A stretch of 64,000 nt of DNA from Hansfordia pulvinata. Taxonomy: Eukaryota > Ascomycota > Sordariomycetes > Xylariales. This document shows, piece by piece, positions 1 through 11,858 of this stretch; positions within the stretch are counted from its first letter, which is position 1, and the number at the start of each line of letters is the position of its first letter. A model generated the notes under the pieces. It did no database searches, was not told the DNA's origin, and worked only from the letters and a program-made list of their open reading frames with translations. The stretch covers positions 992,001 to 1,056,000 of the forward strand of contig BJKQ01000003.1 in the NCBI GenBank assembly GCA_006538405.1, read 5' to 3'. Position numbers and translations under genes: made by a program.

Positions 1-1562
1 CTGGGCACTCTCTTTCGCCACAGGCGGACAGTTAGTTACAGCAACCCATGAATACAGTAGGACATGTCCAGTTTCTCGGCGAAAGCGATTTCAGGACCAA
101 AGAGAGCGGGCAGCAGATAAAGACGGCAGATGGCTCCTGGGAAGCAGATGACCTCGGAGGAGAAGAGGTCAGGAAAACGGACGCGGTAGCAGAGTTGGGG
201 TGCAGCTTATATAGAAAAACTCCGTGTGAGAGAGACAGGGACTTTGCAGGCGAGGTCTGCATCCAACTCTGAAAGGGGGGTCTCTTCTGGTGCAACTTAA
301 GCTCAGATATAGCTGAGTCCTCATTGGTTGGAGGCCCCCGCGGCATCCGAATCCCCGGTGACGGGTGACACCAGTGGTCATGGCGATTACGGACCACGTG
401 AAAGGGTAGGGAAGCCGGCCAGGGTGCGGGGGCCTCGCTGGTGATCCAATCGCGAGCACGCACTAGTTGGCGGCAGCGAGTGGACTTCCCAACGAGGAGG
501 GACTGACTGAAGCTTTACAGCTACAGTTTGCGCTGTGCGACCAAGTCTATTGCTCGTTACCTCTGCAAGGGCACCAAGACCACGGTTCGGGGCCGCCGCG
601 GGGCTCCTACCTCGCTCCTTATGTTGACATTGAGTGGCGTTCTTCCCAATGCACCACTGCCTCCACAGGGACGGTGAGCGACTGCACCTTGCAAATGTGA
701 CGGGGGCCCCTAGATTTGTTTGGGCAAGAGCCGCGGGCAGTCCGCTCCAGTCCTCAAGATCAAAACTACCTCCAGTTGGCATCACCCTCGAACGTGTCGA
801 GAAGCACCCACATAACGAGCCTGCCGGGGTGCAGTGGCAGACACACCTGAGCGCCAGAGCTCATCCCGGAGTCGATTCGAGGCGGAAGGCTTCAAGGATA
901 CATTCTAGATAGTACGTATGGCTCGGGTGATCCGAAGGACCAAGTCCCGAGGCACTTGAGGCATCTTCGCTCGATCACGGAGCAGTCATTGCCCCCAGTT
1001 CGCAACTTTGAGGACTGGAGCCCCCAGGTTGGCATCGTACGGGAGTATCGCGAGCGACTCCGTTGCAAGACTGTGCCATTCGTAAATCTCAGATCTTGCA
1101 ATGCACAAATAGGAGAGAGACACAGGGTCACTTACACCATTGTGAACATCAGTCTACCCCACCAAGCCATGAAGTCTATGTGCCGAGACCGGCCAACATC
1201 AAAACCACCAGACGGCCGGGATTTCGAAAACTCGGAACAATAGCCCTCGTGACTTTCAAAACGAATAGAATTGATGATTATGCAGGAGCAAGCACCAGGC
1301 TCCCTTAGTGCTCATGCTAAGTGGATAATGGAAGAAACAAGAACGAAACCGGAAGGCGGCTTTCCCACGGGGATTGTGGATGACCCAGCCATCTTCAAGC
1401 CCCCCCCTTCCAGCCCCTAGCAGATAGATAGAAATTACAGAGCCAGCCTCGAATTTCAAACGGAAAAGCCATCGACCCCGGATGGTGAAATGGAGAGATA
1501 CATAAGGCAAGAAGAAGGAAGAGAAAAAAAGATAAAAGAAACGAGAGGGAGGCTGATCGGGC
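1..1562. other. Intergenic region, no gene recognised
   Basis: Apart from the minus-strand promoter-like motifs near 207-327, I see no coding signal here. Open frames exist on both strands, but none has a recognisable domain, signal peptide or splice pattern. It contains the 3' flank of the small secreted protein gene that ends at 1563. Confidence 0.5.
207..327 (-). promoter_or_regulatory. Possible minus-strand core promoter at left edge
   Basis: On the minus strand a CCAAT box (327 down to 323) lies about 110 bases upstream of a TATATAA sequence (213 down to 207). A CT-rich leader follows toward position 1. This is the layout of an ascomycete promoter whose coding region would lie beyond the left edge. 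The only ATGs seen between the TATA box and the edge open very short frames. The reading is inference from motif spacing. Confidence 0.3.
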
Positions 1563-2112
1563 TCAGTCGTCACTGTTGCAGACCCAGTCCTTCGCCAACT
1601 GGTTGGCAATGGCCGACATGCATTTGGGCAGGTTGCCCTGGCCGCCGATGAAGCCGAGCTTGAGGTAGTCCCCGTCGTCTGCCTGGCTGGCCTCGGCGTA
1701 GTTGCAGCCATTGCAGCCTACGAGAGAAAGTCGATGTTAGGATCTCGCATTTCCGGTTTTTTTTGGGGGGGGGGGGGGGGGGGGGCGCCAGTTGGGTTCA
1801 AGCATCATGGAGCATTATTGGGGGGAAGATCCCTTGTCTTCACTCACCACTGTTGGCGTAGTAGGCACCGTCCAGCCCCTTCTTCTGGTCCTCCCAGGAC
1901 AAGGTGCCGTTGTAGATGACTGTGACCTTCCATTCGTCCCTCGCCTCCCCAACGTTCCAGCCCTCGTGATGGCCGCCCTCGAGGTTGATCGAGCAGCCGC
2001 AGTCGCCGTCCGGCGTGTCGTTGCCCTGGCAGGACGACACGGCGGCGGCGCCCGACAGGAGCGCGGCAGCGAAGACCACTGCGGAGGAAATGGAGGGGAT
2101 GGTCGCCTTCAT
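1563..2112 (-). CDS. Small secreted cysteine-rich protein
   Basis: Two exons, 2112-1848 and 1717-1563, are joined over a 130-base intron with a GTGAGT donor and a TCGTAG acceptor. They give 139 residues. The ATG at 2112 is chosen because it opens a clear signal peptide (about residues 1-24, hydrophobic and Ala-rich). The mature protein has seven cysteines (28, 38, 40, 90, 93, 121, 135), including CxC and CxxC pairs, and one N-glycosylation sequon (NGT, about residue 68). It is acidic and small. I do not recognise a family; the profile fits a secreted effector-like or cell-surface protein, but function is unknown. The intron contains a run of 21 G on the plus strand. The exons read without any frame break. 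Confidence 0.75.
1765..1785 (+). repeat. G21 homopolymer inside an intron
   Basis: Eight T are followed by 21 consecutive G (plus strand). This is in the intron of the minus-strand small secreted protein gene, where it reads as C21 then A8. Such a tract could form quadruplex structure on the plus strand and would be unstable in replication and in sequencing. Confidence 0.9.
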
Positions 2113-2966
2113 TGTGAGGTCGTGATGTCGTGATCCGGTGGGGAGTGAGTGGGGAAGTTGGCGTTGGTTTAGTTGTTTATTGATTATATTATTGAAAGCG
2201 ACCGCGATCGAGCGTGAAGGTGAATGAACGAACGATTGTGTGAATGAAAGTGGGTTAATTGGGATATCTGATGGGGATGCGTTCGACTGAAAAAACAGAG
2301 GTTTGCGCTGTTTTATTATATCCTTCAAGTCCGTGTCGTCTTTCATGCGCCGACGTCCAGCTGACGCTCATTCTCGAGATATCATGCTGCCCTCCCCCAC
2401 CTCGCGTTTTGCAGCCTTGTGTGTTGATGAGTTCCGGTTCCCGAATCCTTTCCTTGCTGGTTGAAACGTTCCTGACTGCCAAGATCACTTACTTGCCAGA
2501 CAGAACGAACCCTTGCACATCCAACGCTTGCCTACCTGACCTTTCCTCTGCCCTTACTAAGTAGGTAGGTTGGTAAAGTGGGCAGCAGAGCTCCCAAGGC
2601 CGTGGTCTCCAGTGAGAGGGAAGTTCGGAACAGGGGGTTGCTCGCTTTTCTCGTGGGCGCTGCGCTGAGAGTCGGATGGGATTCCTGCGCATTCCAGAAT
2701 CAATCGGACCAAACCCAATTGGTGCCAATCAGCTCGCGTTCGGCCGTATTTTTGGCTTCCTGGGACTGCTGGAAGGGTCTGTCTCGCAACCGCACGCACA
2801 ACCCCTGCTCTGCGACCCGATCCTCCGCCCCGGGGAAATATGCTTCGAGAACGTCGTGCAGACGCGGCACTCTGCGGCTGAATTCCTTTTGGTCTTAAGA
2901 TAGGGCCAGCCGCAGAGAGCTAGCTGGGGTCCCGGATCTCGCGATCATGCCGAAAGCGCTTGCTTG

Positions 2967-3020
2967 CACGTGTTTGCTTGTTTGCTTGCTTGCTTGTTTG
3001 CTTGCTTGCTTGCTTGCTTG
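2967..3020. repeat. CTTG/GCTTG tetramer microsatellite
   Basis: The sequence alternates GTTTGCTTG and repeated CTTG units for about 55 bases in intergenic DNA. No gene is nearby. Confidence 0.85.
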
Positions 3021-3386
3021 TAGTTATGAGTGGGCAGGGTCTTCCCGCCGCACCGTGTGGTGAGGTTTTGAATCAGAAGCGAGTCGGGTGTTCTGACGGG
3101 GCTTGATCTTTCAACCCCGCCGGCAATGCTCGCCAGGATTTGTGTGCGAGATTGGCATGGACGAGTTCTGCGCCCACGCGAGTTTCTCGCGAGCGGCCGC
3201 TGGAGACGGCATCATCATGAACCAACAGGGCACTATATTACCATCGAGCTGGACTCGCGGTGCAACGTACGTCGGCGAGGGTTGTTCGTGGCCTAGCTGC
3301 AATTGCTTCTGCGGCGGCTGAGCGTCGACGGAAGACAAGTATATTCGGGGTTGGCGGTATGCATTTCACAAAGCGTGGCTGGAGTC

Positions 3387-3470
3387 GGTTGGAGTGGTGA
3401 GTCGGTTGGAGTGGTGAGTCGGTTGGAGTGGTGAGTTGGTTGGAGTGGTGAGTGGCTGGAGGGGTGAGTG
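3387..3470. repeat. 17-bp tandem repeat, four copies plus a degenerate one
   Basis: The unit GGTTGGAGTGGTGAGTC starts at 3387, 3404, 3421 and 3438. The last base of copies three and four differs, and a degenerate copy runs to 3470. Copies abut with no spacer, so this is a minisatellite and not a CRISPR array. Confidence 0.9.
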
Positions 3471-4017
3471 GGTGAGTGGTGGGAGCTTACCGTACGTACG
3501 TGTACAGTGCGAAGTGCGCGAGGCGGACCCCGAATGAGCCGCCTCACACGTACGGAGTACGAGTTCGACAGACCCCTTGAGCTAGGCTGACAGCGGAAAA
3601 GTGTCCCAGTAGGTTCTGATGCAAGTCGCCCTCCACTGATGTCGATTTGAAGTGGGACGGCTGCCAGTAGCCGCGCGAGTACAGCGCTTCCAGATCGACA
3701 CTGCTGAGAGTACGTAAGGTATCTACGAGTACGGATCAGGTACAAAGTGCACATACGTACCAGTATCGTGCTCGTTCTCCTGGCCATTCTCACACCAAAC
3801 CATGCGTGCTTAGTGGCCCTGTTTCTTGGTGGTCTCCCGGACTTGGCCGTATCGCCTTGACTGGCCGGACGCCGGCAACAGTACATCTGCGCTAGGTGTC
3901 AGGTATCAAAGTACTCGTAGGTGCACTGGTGTGAGGCCGATCCCGATTGGGCAGTCAGACCAGTCGATACACAGTGCAGCCTTCGGTCGATTAAGGGAAT
4001 AGACTCCGACTCTACTG

Positions 4018-4031
4018 TACTCGTACGAGTA
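4018..4031. repeat. TACTCGTACGAGTA perfect palindrome
   Basis: A 14-base perfect palindrome. It is one of many intergenic sites built from TACGAGTA half sites in this window. Its role is unknown. Confidence 0.8.
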
Positions 4032-5503
4032 GGTGGTAGTTGTACGATACCTCTGTTACAGTCTCAGCCTCCAGAACAGTGAGAGAGTGGAAGTGAAAGA
4101 GAGAGAGAGGGGGGGGGGGGAGGAGATGGTTGGCGCTAAGTCAATCACTCCCCTTTGGCAACATAGGTCGTACCGAGTAATAAAGTTGGTTTCTGTTGGT
4201 TGAGAGCAGCCCAAGCTTGAGTCAGTTCCCGGACATTGTTTCTGCATGGCTGATTCATGCCTTGGCGAGGACTTTGCCACCGATTAGATAAGTTAAGTTG
4301 ATCATATGATGAGGGTCCTTGAGCGGGGGCTTGAGGTACGACTACTCGTAGTTCCGAAGGGCCGTCGTTGTAACAGGCACACGGGCTTGACGGGCTTTCT
4401 GGCCATGCAGGCAGATAGATGCCCCTGATTGATGACCTCGATCTCGGAAAGACGGGGCAGAAGCAGAAGCAGGGCTGCATACTCGTGCGAGTACTCCGTA
4501 GGGCGAGCGGCGCAGCGTCCATCCCTGCGCGACTTGGTCCCCCTCATCAGGGATTCAGCTCGGAAGCCTCGCGTGTCTCGTCACCGGCACTCACCCAACT
4601 GCCTATCCAACGAACTCAGTGTTGGCTTGAGAGCCATGCATGGATATGCACGGGAGATGCGGGATTGCCACGCTTTGTCCCCCCCGGCGATCGGCATTGC
4701 AGGGCGTTCTGTCCGTGCTGCACAGTAGAGGGATCTGCAGATCACTTGGCTGACAAGGCAAGTTAAGTACGTACGAGTAGACAAGGACACAGAGAGAGGG
4801 CCACCCGGTGCCACCTCGCTTGCCACTCACGCTACATACAAGCTCACGCTACTCTCTCTCTCTCTCTTCCCATCAGATTGCAGTACCGCGCCTGTATGCT
4901 CTCGCCGGGTGCCAGCGGGCGCGGCTACCGACCACCCATATCGGACGGGGGAACTGTGCGATACTCACTCGTAGGCCGCACACCCACCTGCTCTGACCGG
5001 GCAGCTTCGCTTCGGCGTCCTCTGCTCCTCTGGCCCAGCACTGCCCTTTACCATAGACAGAATGGTTCCCGTGTGCTAGCAGCCGTGGCAGCGTCCCGTG
5101 TTGGTGACGGACTTCGGGGACCTGGCAGGCACTGCAGGCTGGCAGAGCGTTCCCATTGTCTGTGCGTGTGCCGTTAGTCTGTAGCCGGCCAGCCATTGCC
5201 TGTGCTTGGCTTGACAGGCAACCCGCAACCCGCACCGGGTTTCTCATAGTAACAATACATACGGTGCTCTCATACACGTACGAGTACACGCAGATATGAC
5301 ATCGAAACTCGCAGGCTGTGAGTTGGGTAAGGTATGTATTAATCGCATCTCGCTCGCGTCGTCGCCGGCTGCCGGAGACCTCCTGCCTCGAATCTCTCCC
5401 TTCCCGCCTTCTTCTTCTTCTCCCCCATGGCCTCGCCAGCCTCTTCGCTGGACGACGAAGACGACGACATCGACATCGACAAGCCCAGCGCAACACCATC
5501 GCC

Positions 5504-6732
5504 ATGGTGACTCCCAAGGGGGACGGGGTGACCGTCCTCGCCATAGTGATCACGATGATGGCCCTGAGCGTCATCGCCGTGGTCGTGCGCGTGCTTGTGC
5601 GAGTCCACCGGCACGCCTTTGGCCTCGACGACACGTTCATGATAGCCGGGCTGGTAAGCAGAGAAAGCAAATCCCCTTTACCGATGTCGTCGGACCACCA
5701 GTTGGAAAGTGGCAGCAAGCTGACCTTTGTTTCCATCATCAGCTCTTGTTTCTGGCTACCGGAGGCTGTCTCATCCCAGTGGCCTACCACGGCGCCGGAT
5801 ATCTCATGGCGGAGCTCAGTCTTGCCGACCAGTCAGTTGCGATCAAGGTGAGCCCTCTTTCACTCTTCGCCTATGTCTGTCTCTCTTGCTCTGCCTTGGG
5901 CCCTGAGCGGTCATGACCACCATCCCCACCCCCTTCCGCCCCCTTCTGAACTCACTATACTGAATGCTTACTTGTACGTCAAAAAACAGCTCTATCTCGT
6001 GTGCCAGATCCTCTACCTGGTGGCGGCGACGGTGGTCAAGGCCAGCATCTGCATGGCGCTGTACCGCATCGGCGGCACGAGCCGCGTCTACCGCTGGATC
6101 CTGCACGCCACGCTGGCGCTGTCGGCCGCCTCGACCGTCGTGTGCTGCGGCATCCTGCTCGGCGCCTGCAGGCCCCTGCCCGCGCTGTGGTACGCCGAGC
6201 CGGGCGCCTGCAACGCCTCGGCCAACGTCGTCACCGCCTACCTCGGCTCCGTCGTCAGCATCCTGACCGACTGGGCCCTCGCCATCCTGCCCTTCTTCAT
6301 GCTGCACAACGTCCAGATGAGCCGCTCCGTCAAGGTCTCCGTCACCGGCGTCCTGGCCCTGGGCGCGTTGTAAGTTTCCCCATCTCCTCTTATACTCGAG
6401 GAGAACGAGGGAGAGAGAAGAGGGGAAGAAGAGAAGGAGAGAGAGAGAGAGAGAGAGAAAAGGGATCGAGACCAGATTACAAAGAGCACCGGCTGACGAT
6501 GACTTCAAAAATTACAGGGCAAGCTGCGCGACCATCGTCCGACTGCGATTCATCGTCTACTACAACGACTCGGCCGAGCTGATGACCGCCGCCGGCAAGG
6601 TCTCCCCCTGGTGCATCGTCGAGGTCGGCGTCGGCATCGTCGCCGGCTCCATGCCCATGATGCGGCCCCTGCTCAAGTCCATGTTCCCCTGCCTCCACGT
6701 CTCCGAGTACGCCTCCGGCAGCGGCCAGCCCA

Positions 6733-6764
<32 letters not shown>

Positions 6765-7142
6765 CAGCGATCCGCCGGCGGCAAGAGGAGCACTACCGGG
6801 AACGGCGGAGGCGGAGGCGGCGGCTTCATGCGGTCCGTGGGTCGCTCCCGTCGCGACAAGAGCTCCGGTGGCGGCGACGACGACGACGACGATGTCATGC
6901 ACCTCGACACGTTCGCAACGACGACCATCATCGAGTCCGGGAAGCAGAAGGACGTCATCGAGATCACGGACGGACACTACCGCAACGGCGGCGGAGCGGG
7001 GCCACCGCGCCGGCAGTCGAGCGGGGAGAGCCAGCGGCACATCTTGAAGGAGGAGGTGTACACTGTCACCAGCGAGCCAAACCCCTCGGCGCCGAGGAAA
7101 GGCAGCTACGGGGACTCTGACGATGACCGGGGTTTTAGATGA
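5504..7142 (+). CDS. Fungal rhodopsin-domain seven-transmembrane protein
   Basis: Four exons (5504-5653, 5743-5847, 5990-6369, 6518-7142) give 419 residues; all donors are GT and all acceptors AG, and phases agree. The ATG at 5504 is the first that joins the hydrophobic frame; an upstream ATG near 5428 soon meets a stop. The layout is that of the fungal plasma-membrane rhodopsin-fold family often annotated as integral membrane or PTH11-like: a first helix (about 10-32), a GLDD motif after it (40-43), then six more hydrophobic segments to about residue 285, with a RLR...YYN segment typical of the family. The C-terminal tail (about 300-419) is cytosolic and low complexity, with a Gly run and an Asp run. 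The ligand is unknown; some relatives act in host or surface sensing. Intron 3 contains a GA microsatellite. Confidence 0.8.
6438..6458 (+). repeat. GA dinucleotide repeat in intron 3
   Basis: About ten GA units within the third intron of the rhodopsin-domain gene, set in a longer purine-rich stretch. Confidence 0.85.
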
Positions 7143-9451
7143 TTTTTTCATTTATTTTCTTCTTTCTCTATCTCTTTCTTGGGGCTACGAAAGATAGGCC
7201 TCTCTCCCCCCTCTTCCATATCACAGCAGGAACACTGGACTGCTTGCAAATGGGGGGCCTGTAAATGTCAACTTTGGTTGACTTGTGGTTTGTATGATTT
7301 GCATGGATGGACGTTCGTTACGGCACGTTTTACGCAGGGAATAGCTCCGGGAACGAAGAACAAGAGACCAACGATAGAATACGAAAGCAAGGGCAAAGAC
7401 AAACTCCCGGGATAGCAATATGCCTAGTACCAGGGGACACACTACATGTACAACACGAACAGGGGCGGGTGTTCCTTGAACCTGGGTCCATCTTTGACGT
7501 ATCGTCGCGTTTCGCAGGTGCTTGCATAATTTAATGTGCTTTCTACACGGGCCATCACCGTCCCTCTCCTGCTGTGTCTCAACGCTCCCCATTACGCGTA
7601 CTTGCGGACCACAGGTAAGTCGCTGATGAACTGGAGGCCAGCGCGACTGTTCGGGTGTAATCTGGCTGCGACCAACCGGTTGCAGGAACCCCTCGGCTTG
7701 CAGCAGTAACGCACGAGTGATGCGCCACTGACGAGAGCCGGGGAAGAGTGACGGGGTTGGTTGGCTTAGGCACGCACCCACGAGTACTCGTACCAACCAG
7801 TCAGCCCACGAATCGGCGATCTCGCTACTGGCAGACTGATAGACGCACGTATTGTACGCACTGTTGCTGGGGCATTCTGCGAGCGGGCGTGAGGCGGACA
7901 TGGCCCTGGCTTATTGGTGGGTAAGTTCCCCTCCGAGAGGTCTCTCAATGAACCGTGCCAACTTAGCCCCCGATAGGATTGATAGGCCATGCCGAGTAAA
8001 GCACCATTGTCTTGCCTGTCTTAAGCGGGCGGCTTGGCTTGCGGATCTCGCGAGCACAGAGCCTGACCTGGCCTGGCACACTTGCATCCTCGGTGCCTCG
8101 GGAAGCTTTGACAGAGTACAACAAGCACTCGGAGTAGTAGGCAAGACAAACCGATCGCCATGACTTGACCTGACAGGAACAAGGCCAGAGCGAGGAGGAG
8201 GCCGCACGTCTCGTAGTGCCGCGCGTGCTCATGCCAGCACGCGTACGTACACAGGTAGGCACGGTAGGTAGCTATTAGTAGTGACGAGTCACGACCTAAA
8301 GACTGCTTAGTGTTCTTCGGCGTTTCTTCACACGTTCAGCCTCGGAGGCTTTGCCCCGAGGTGGCGATCACAGCAGATCTGCCGCTGGCTCTCATTGCCG
8401 TTGAACGTTCGTTCAGCTTCGTTCGCCCGCTGCACGAGTAAAAGCTTGTTCCCACATGCTTATATGATCTTGTGTGGCTACAATGCTGACAGAAGACGCA
8501 TACACGTTGGCCCTGACGCATGCGAGTATCGTCCCTATCATCAGAATCTGGTAAGTAGGACATTCGCAGATGTCTTTGGGGGAGTACTCGTAGACTAGCC
8601 ACCAGCAACAACAAAGCCATTGCTGCGATCCCCTTTTGCAACCCCCACCCGCAAGCACCACCGTTTTCGAAGAAGCCAAGAAACACGGTATGGATAGCGG
8701 CTTACACCGATGCGGCTTAGGGACGGCGTGGTGAGCGGGAAGCCCGTACTCCGTACTCCACAGGAGAGAGGAGACATAGAGAGAAAGAAGGAAGGCGTCA
8801 GAGCACACTAGCGATATGGATCGTGGGGGTGGCGTGGGTGGCGTGGGTGGCGTACGAGTTGGTGGGCACGCACGGGAAACGCTCGCCCAGTCCCGTCCGC
8901 TACTGCAGCCCACGACGCAGATCATACGCAGGGCATCCGGATAGCTGTTCCGTGGCAGGCGTAGGCGACCGCGATCAGACGTCTTATCAGCACGAGCACA
9001 GCATTGGCAGCCGTCGGTCAGGACCAGGCGGGGGACCACATGAGGGGATTACGCCGGTGGCCGTACTCGTATGATAGAGCCAACAACCGGCTGTGCGGGT
9101 GAAGCCGTACTCGTGCGGAGACGAACCGTGCGTGCGTGCATGCGTGCGTACGTACGTGCGTGCGTGTGTAAGCGAGATGCGAGATGGGAAAACAAAGGAC
9201 AGCATATCATGCATGCCCGGAGATCGGTGGTTGGTGTCCCGCTCTTTGCAAAAAAGTGTCATCTGAATTATACGTTCCTGAGAGGGTTGAGTTGAGTTCC
9301 CCGGCAAGGTCTGTTGCATTATCCAACCCGCTCGAGTTGATACCTGGGCTCTTTTGCTTCAAACCAGTATCATATTAGCAAGACCAGCATCACCAACATC
9401 ATTCTCACTGAACATCACAAAACTGCTTGAGACACTTACCCAGCAACAAAC
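7143..9451. other. Intergenic region, no gene recognised
   Basis: The region contains the 3' flank of the rhodopsin-domain gene and the upstream region of the alcohol dehydrogenase gene. Short open frames lack signal peptides, domains or splice patterns. It holds TACGAGTA-type sites (7781-7790, about 8584-8593, about 9063), a GGGTGGCGT triplet of 9-bp units near 8825-8852 and a CGTG/CGTA-rich run near 9127-9170. Confidence 0.55.
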
Positions 9452-10877
9452 ATGGGCGACACAGACGCAGCAGCAGCAACAGCAGCAACAGCAGCAACAG
9501 GGCGACTCTTCGCCTTCGCGCCCGCGGAGGGCGAGCAGTGCTTCCAGGCGACGTCGCTGAGCCCGAAGCCGTACGTCTCGCACGGGCTGCCCTTTGAGCA
9601 GGCGTGCGCGCACCACGCGGACCGGACCTTCGGGGCGTCGCGCGTCTACGTGGCCGTGTCGCGGTCCATCTCGCGGACGGCGGACTGGGACCGGCTCCGC
9701 GAGGCGCTGGGCCCCAGGCTGGTGGGCACCTTCCCGGGGGTGACGCCGCACACGCCGTGGGGCGAGGCGCTGGCGATGGCGGCGGACATGAAGAGCAAGA
9801 GGCCGGACCTGGTGATCACGCTGGGGGGCGGGTCGCTGACGGACGCGGCCAAGCTGGCGCGGCTGTTTGTGGCCAACGACGTGACGACGGCGGAGGGGAT
9901 GGCGGCGCTGGAGCCCAAGTGCCGCTTCGACCGTCGGTCAAGGAGGTGGTGCACCCGGACGTGCGGCCGGCGGGGACGTGGTGGAGGGGTAGAGGCGGAG
10001 GAGGAGGAGAAGGAGGAGGAGGAGGCGGCGAAGGAGACGAGCAAGTCGAAGACGAAAACAAATGGCTGCCGTGCATCAACGTGCCGACGACGCTGTCCGG
10101 GGCGAGTTCACGCACATCGGCGGGGGCACGGACACGGCGACGGGGCAGAAGACGGGCTTGCGGCACCCGTCGATGCTGGCGGACCTGGTGGTGTTCGACC
10201 CGGCGCTGGTGCGGTCGACGCCGCGGCGCTTCTGGCTGTCGACGGGCGTGCGCGGGCTGGACCACTGCGTCGAGAGCCTGTACTGCAACTCGGAGGCGGG
10301 CGACCCGGCCCTGCGCCCCTGGCTGGCCGACACGGCCCGGCGCCTGCTGGCGGCCCTGCTGCGCACCGCCGCCGACCCGGCAGACACGGCCGCCCGCCTC
10401 GCCCAGCAGCTGGCCGTCAGCAAGACGCCCCTGCTCATCTCCAACGGCATCGCCGCCAGCCACGGCATCGGCCACCAGCTCGGGCCCCTCGGCGTCGGCC
10501 ACGGCGAGACCAGCTGCCTCATGCTGCCCCGCGTCATGAGCTACAACTGGCGCTCCGGCGAGCCCGCCGTCCGCGATGCCCTCGGCCCCCTGCGCGACCT
10601 CTTCTGGGCCGACCCCGACCTCGCCGCCCCGCTGCGCGCCGCCGGCCTCGTCAGCCCCCTCGACGACGGCACCGACACCGCCGCCGCCGACCCGGGCGAG
10701 TGCGTCGCCGTCTACATCCGCGCCCTCGGCATGCCCCGCACCCTCGCCGAGTTCGGCATCGGCCCCGACCGCTTCGCCCAGCTCGCCCGCACCTCCATGA
10801 CCGACTTCTGCACCCTCGCCAACCCCGTCAAGCTCGACGAGGCCAAGGTCCTCGACATAATCACCATGGCGGCGTGA
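9452..10877 (+). CDS. Iron-type alcohol dehydrogenase family protein, frame broken twice
   Basis: The reading frame starts at ATG 9452 and shifts frame near 9927-9935 and again near 10099-10105; each shift equals the loss of one base. Across the breaks about 475 residues belong to the iron-containing (group III) alcohol dehydrogenase / maleylacetate reductase fold. The NAD-binding GGGSLTDAAK lies in the first segment, VPTTLSGA in the second, and the metal-ligand region GLDHCVES plus HGIGHQLGPLGVGHGET in the third, so the active-site parts are present. The second break falls exactly between LSGA and EFT of a conserved motif. A Gly/Glu-rich insert (about 9985-10055) precedes that motif. The N terminus has an Ala/Thr run. 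Substrate cannot be deduced. No donor/acceptor pair with a pyrimidine tract would explain the shifts, so they are either sequence errors or real decay. Confidence 0.7.
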
Positions 10878-11858
10878 TTGCGGCGGCTCTTGAGCTACCT
10901 ATAGCCAGGAGAGAATAGCTAGGGTGACAATGAGAAGACAAGTACGAGAACAATTCTCGCCATTTTGTATGTTCCCTCTGACTTCACGCTCTCTCTCGGG
11001 CGTGCTTCTCGTATCCAAGACGATATCCCCGTCACATCATTTGCGTGTCGCAACCGTCGCGGCCGATCGACCAACCAGAGTGAGACCGGCAGTCTGCCCA
11101 GCCACGGCGCCAGGCAACTGATAATTTGGGATGGCCAGGCCGGAGATAGACGCGGGAACCCGGGCGAGAGTCGCAGAGAATGGAGAGAGCGGGGCTCGAG
11201 ACGGCGCGGGAGGCGTACAAGAAGAAGGAGATGCCGGGGGCGGATCGAAAGCTTGAGACTGCGGCAGCTGATAGGGGCTTGGAGCCGCACGAGAGCCGCG
11301 AGGAGAGCACCGGGGATGGGCAGTTCAGGACAGCCGTGGCTTTTGAGCTCCAATCTTTCAGAAAGATTGTTCTCTAGAACGGGGGCATCTGAGCCGCGGT
11401 CTTGAAGAGTCAGACCAGAAGCCCTTATTGAGGCTGGACGGGGCTAATTACAAACACAGGCCACTTGAGAAGTCATATGCCCTGGGACGCTGCATGCTCT
11501 GCACTTTCAAGCAGGCGTATCTAGAACGTGTCAACAGTGGCAAGTCACAATCAGCACGCCCGGAAGCACAAACTCAGCACTACCGGCCACAGCTCCGTTC
11601 GCAGTGTCCTGAGGGAGTGCTGACGGAGCGATTTGATCAGGTAGAATAAATTGATTCCATATGTGTGGTAGGAACTGAAGGTTGGTCATGTAAAAGGAAT
11701 GTAAGTGGAAACTAGATACGGAAAGAGATTGAAACACGAGGGAAGCAGCACCAGCCACAACGCGTGATCTGGAAACTCTGATCATGTGAAAATGGGGGGC
11801 TTCGGCCCTCCTCCCGCCGGGCGGATCTCCAGCCCCCCCCCCCCCCCCCTACCGGCGA
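10878..11858. other. Intergenic region between convergent genes
   Basis: This is the 3' flank of the alcohol dehydrogenase gene (plus) and of the small secreted protein gene (minus). I see no gene. A run of 17 C (11833-11849) lies 10 bases beyond the stop codon of the secreted protein gene. Confidence 0.55.
11833..11849 (+). repeat. C17 homopolymer
   Basis: Seventeen consecutive C on the plus strand, immediately downstream (G17 in transcript sense) of the stop codon of the minus-strand secreted protein gene. Confidence 0.9.

Larger units (their letters stand above)
2113..5503. other. Intergenic region with simple repeats
   Basis: A 3.4 kb stretch without a recognisable gene separates the secreted protein gene (minus) from the rhodopsin-fold gene (plus), so it contains both upstream regions. 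It holds a CTTG tetramer run (about 2967-3020), a 17-bp tandem repeat (3387-3470), a run of G at about 4110-4119, CT-rich tracts and several copies of the TACGAGTA motif, including the perfect palindrome at 4018-4031. Confidence 0.6.

Noticed and set aside
3387..3470. Possible CRISPR array
   Set aside because: The 17-bp units abut without spacers and the genome is eukaryotic.
9985..10060. Intron to explain the frame shift in the iron-type alcohol dehydrogenase
   Set aside because: The stretch is purine-rich with no pyrimidine tract or branch site, and removing it could not repair the second shift inside the LSGA-EFT motif.
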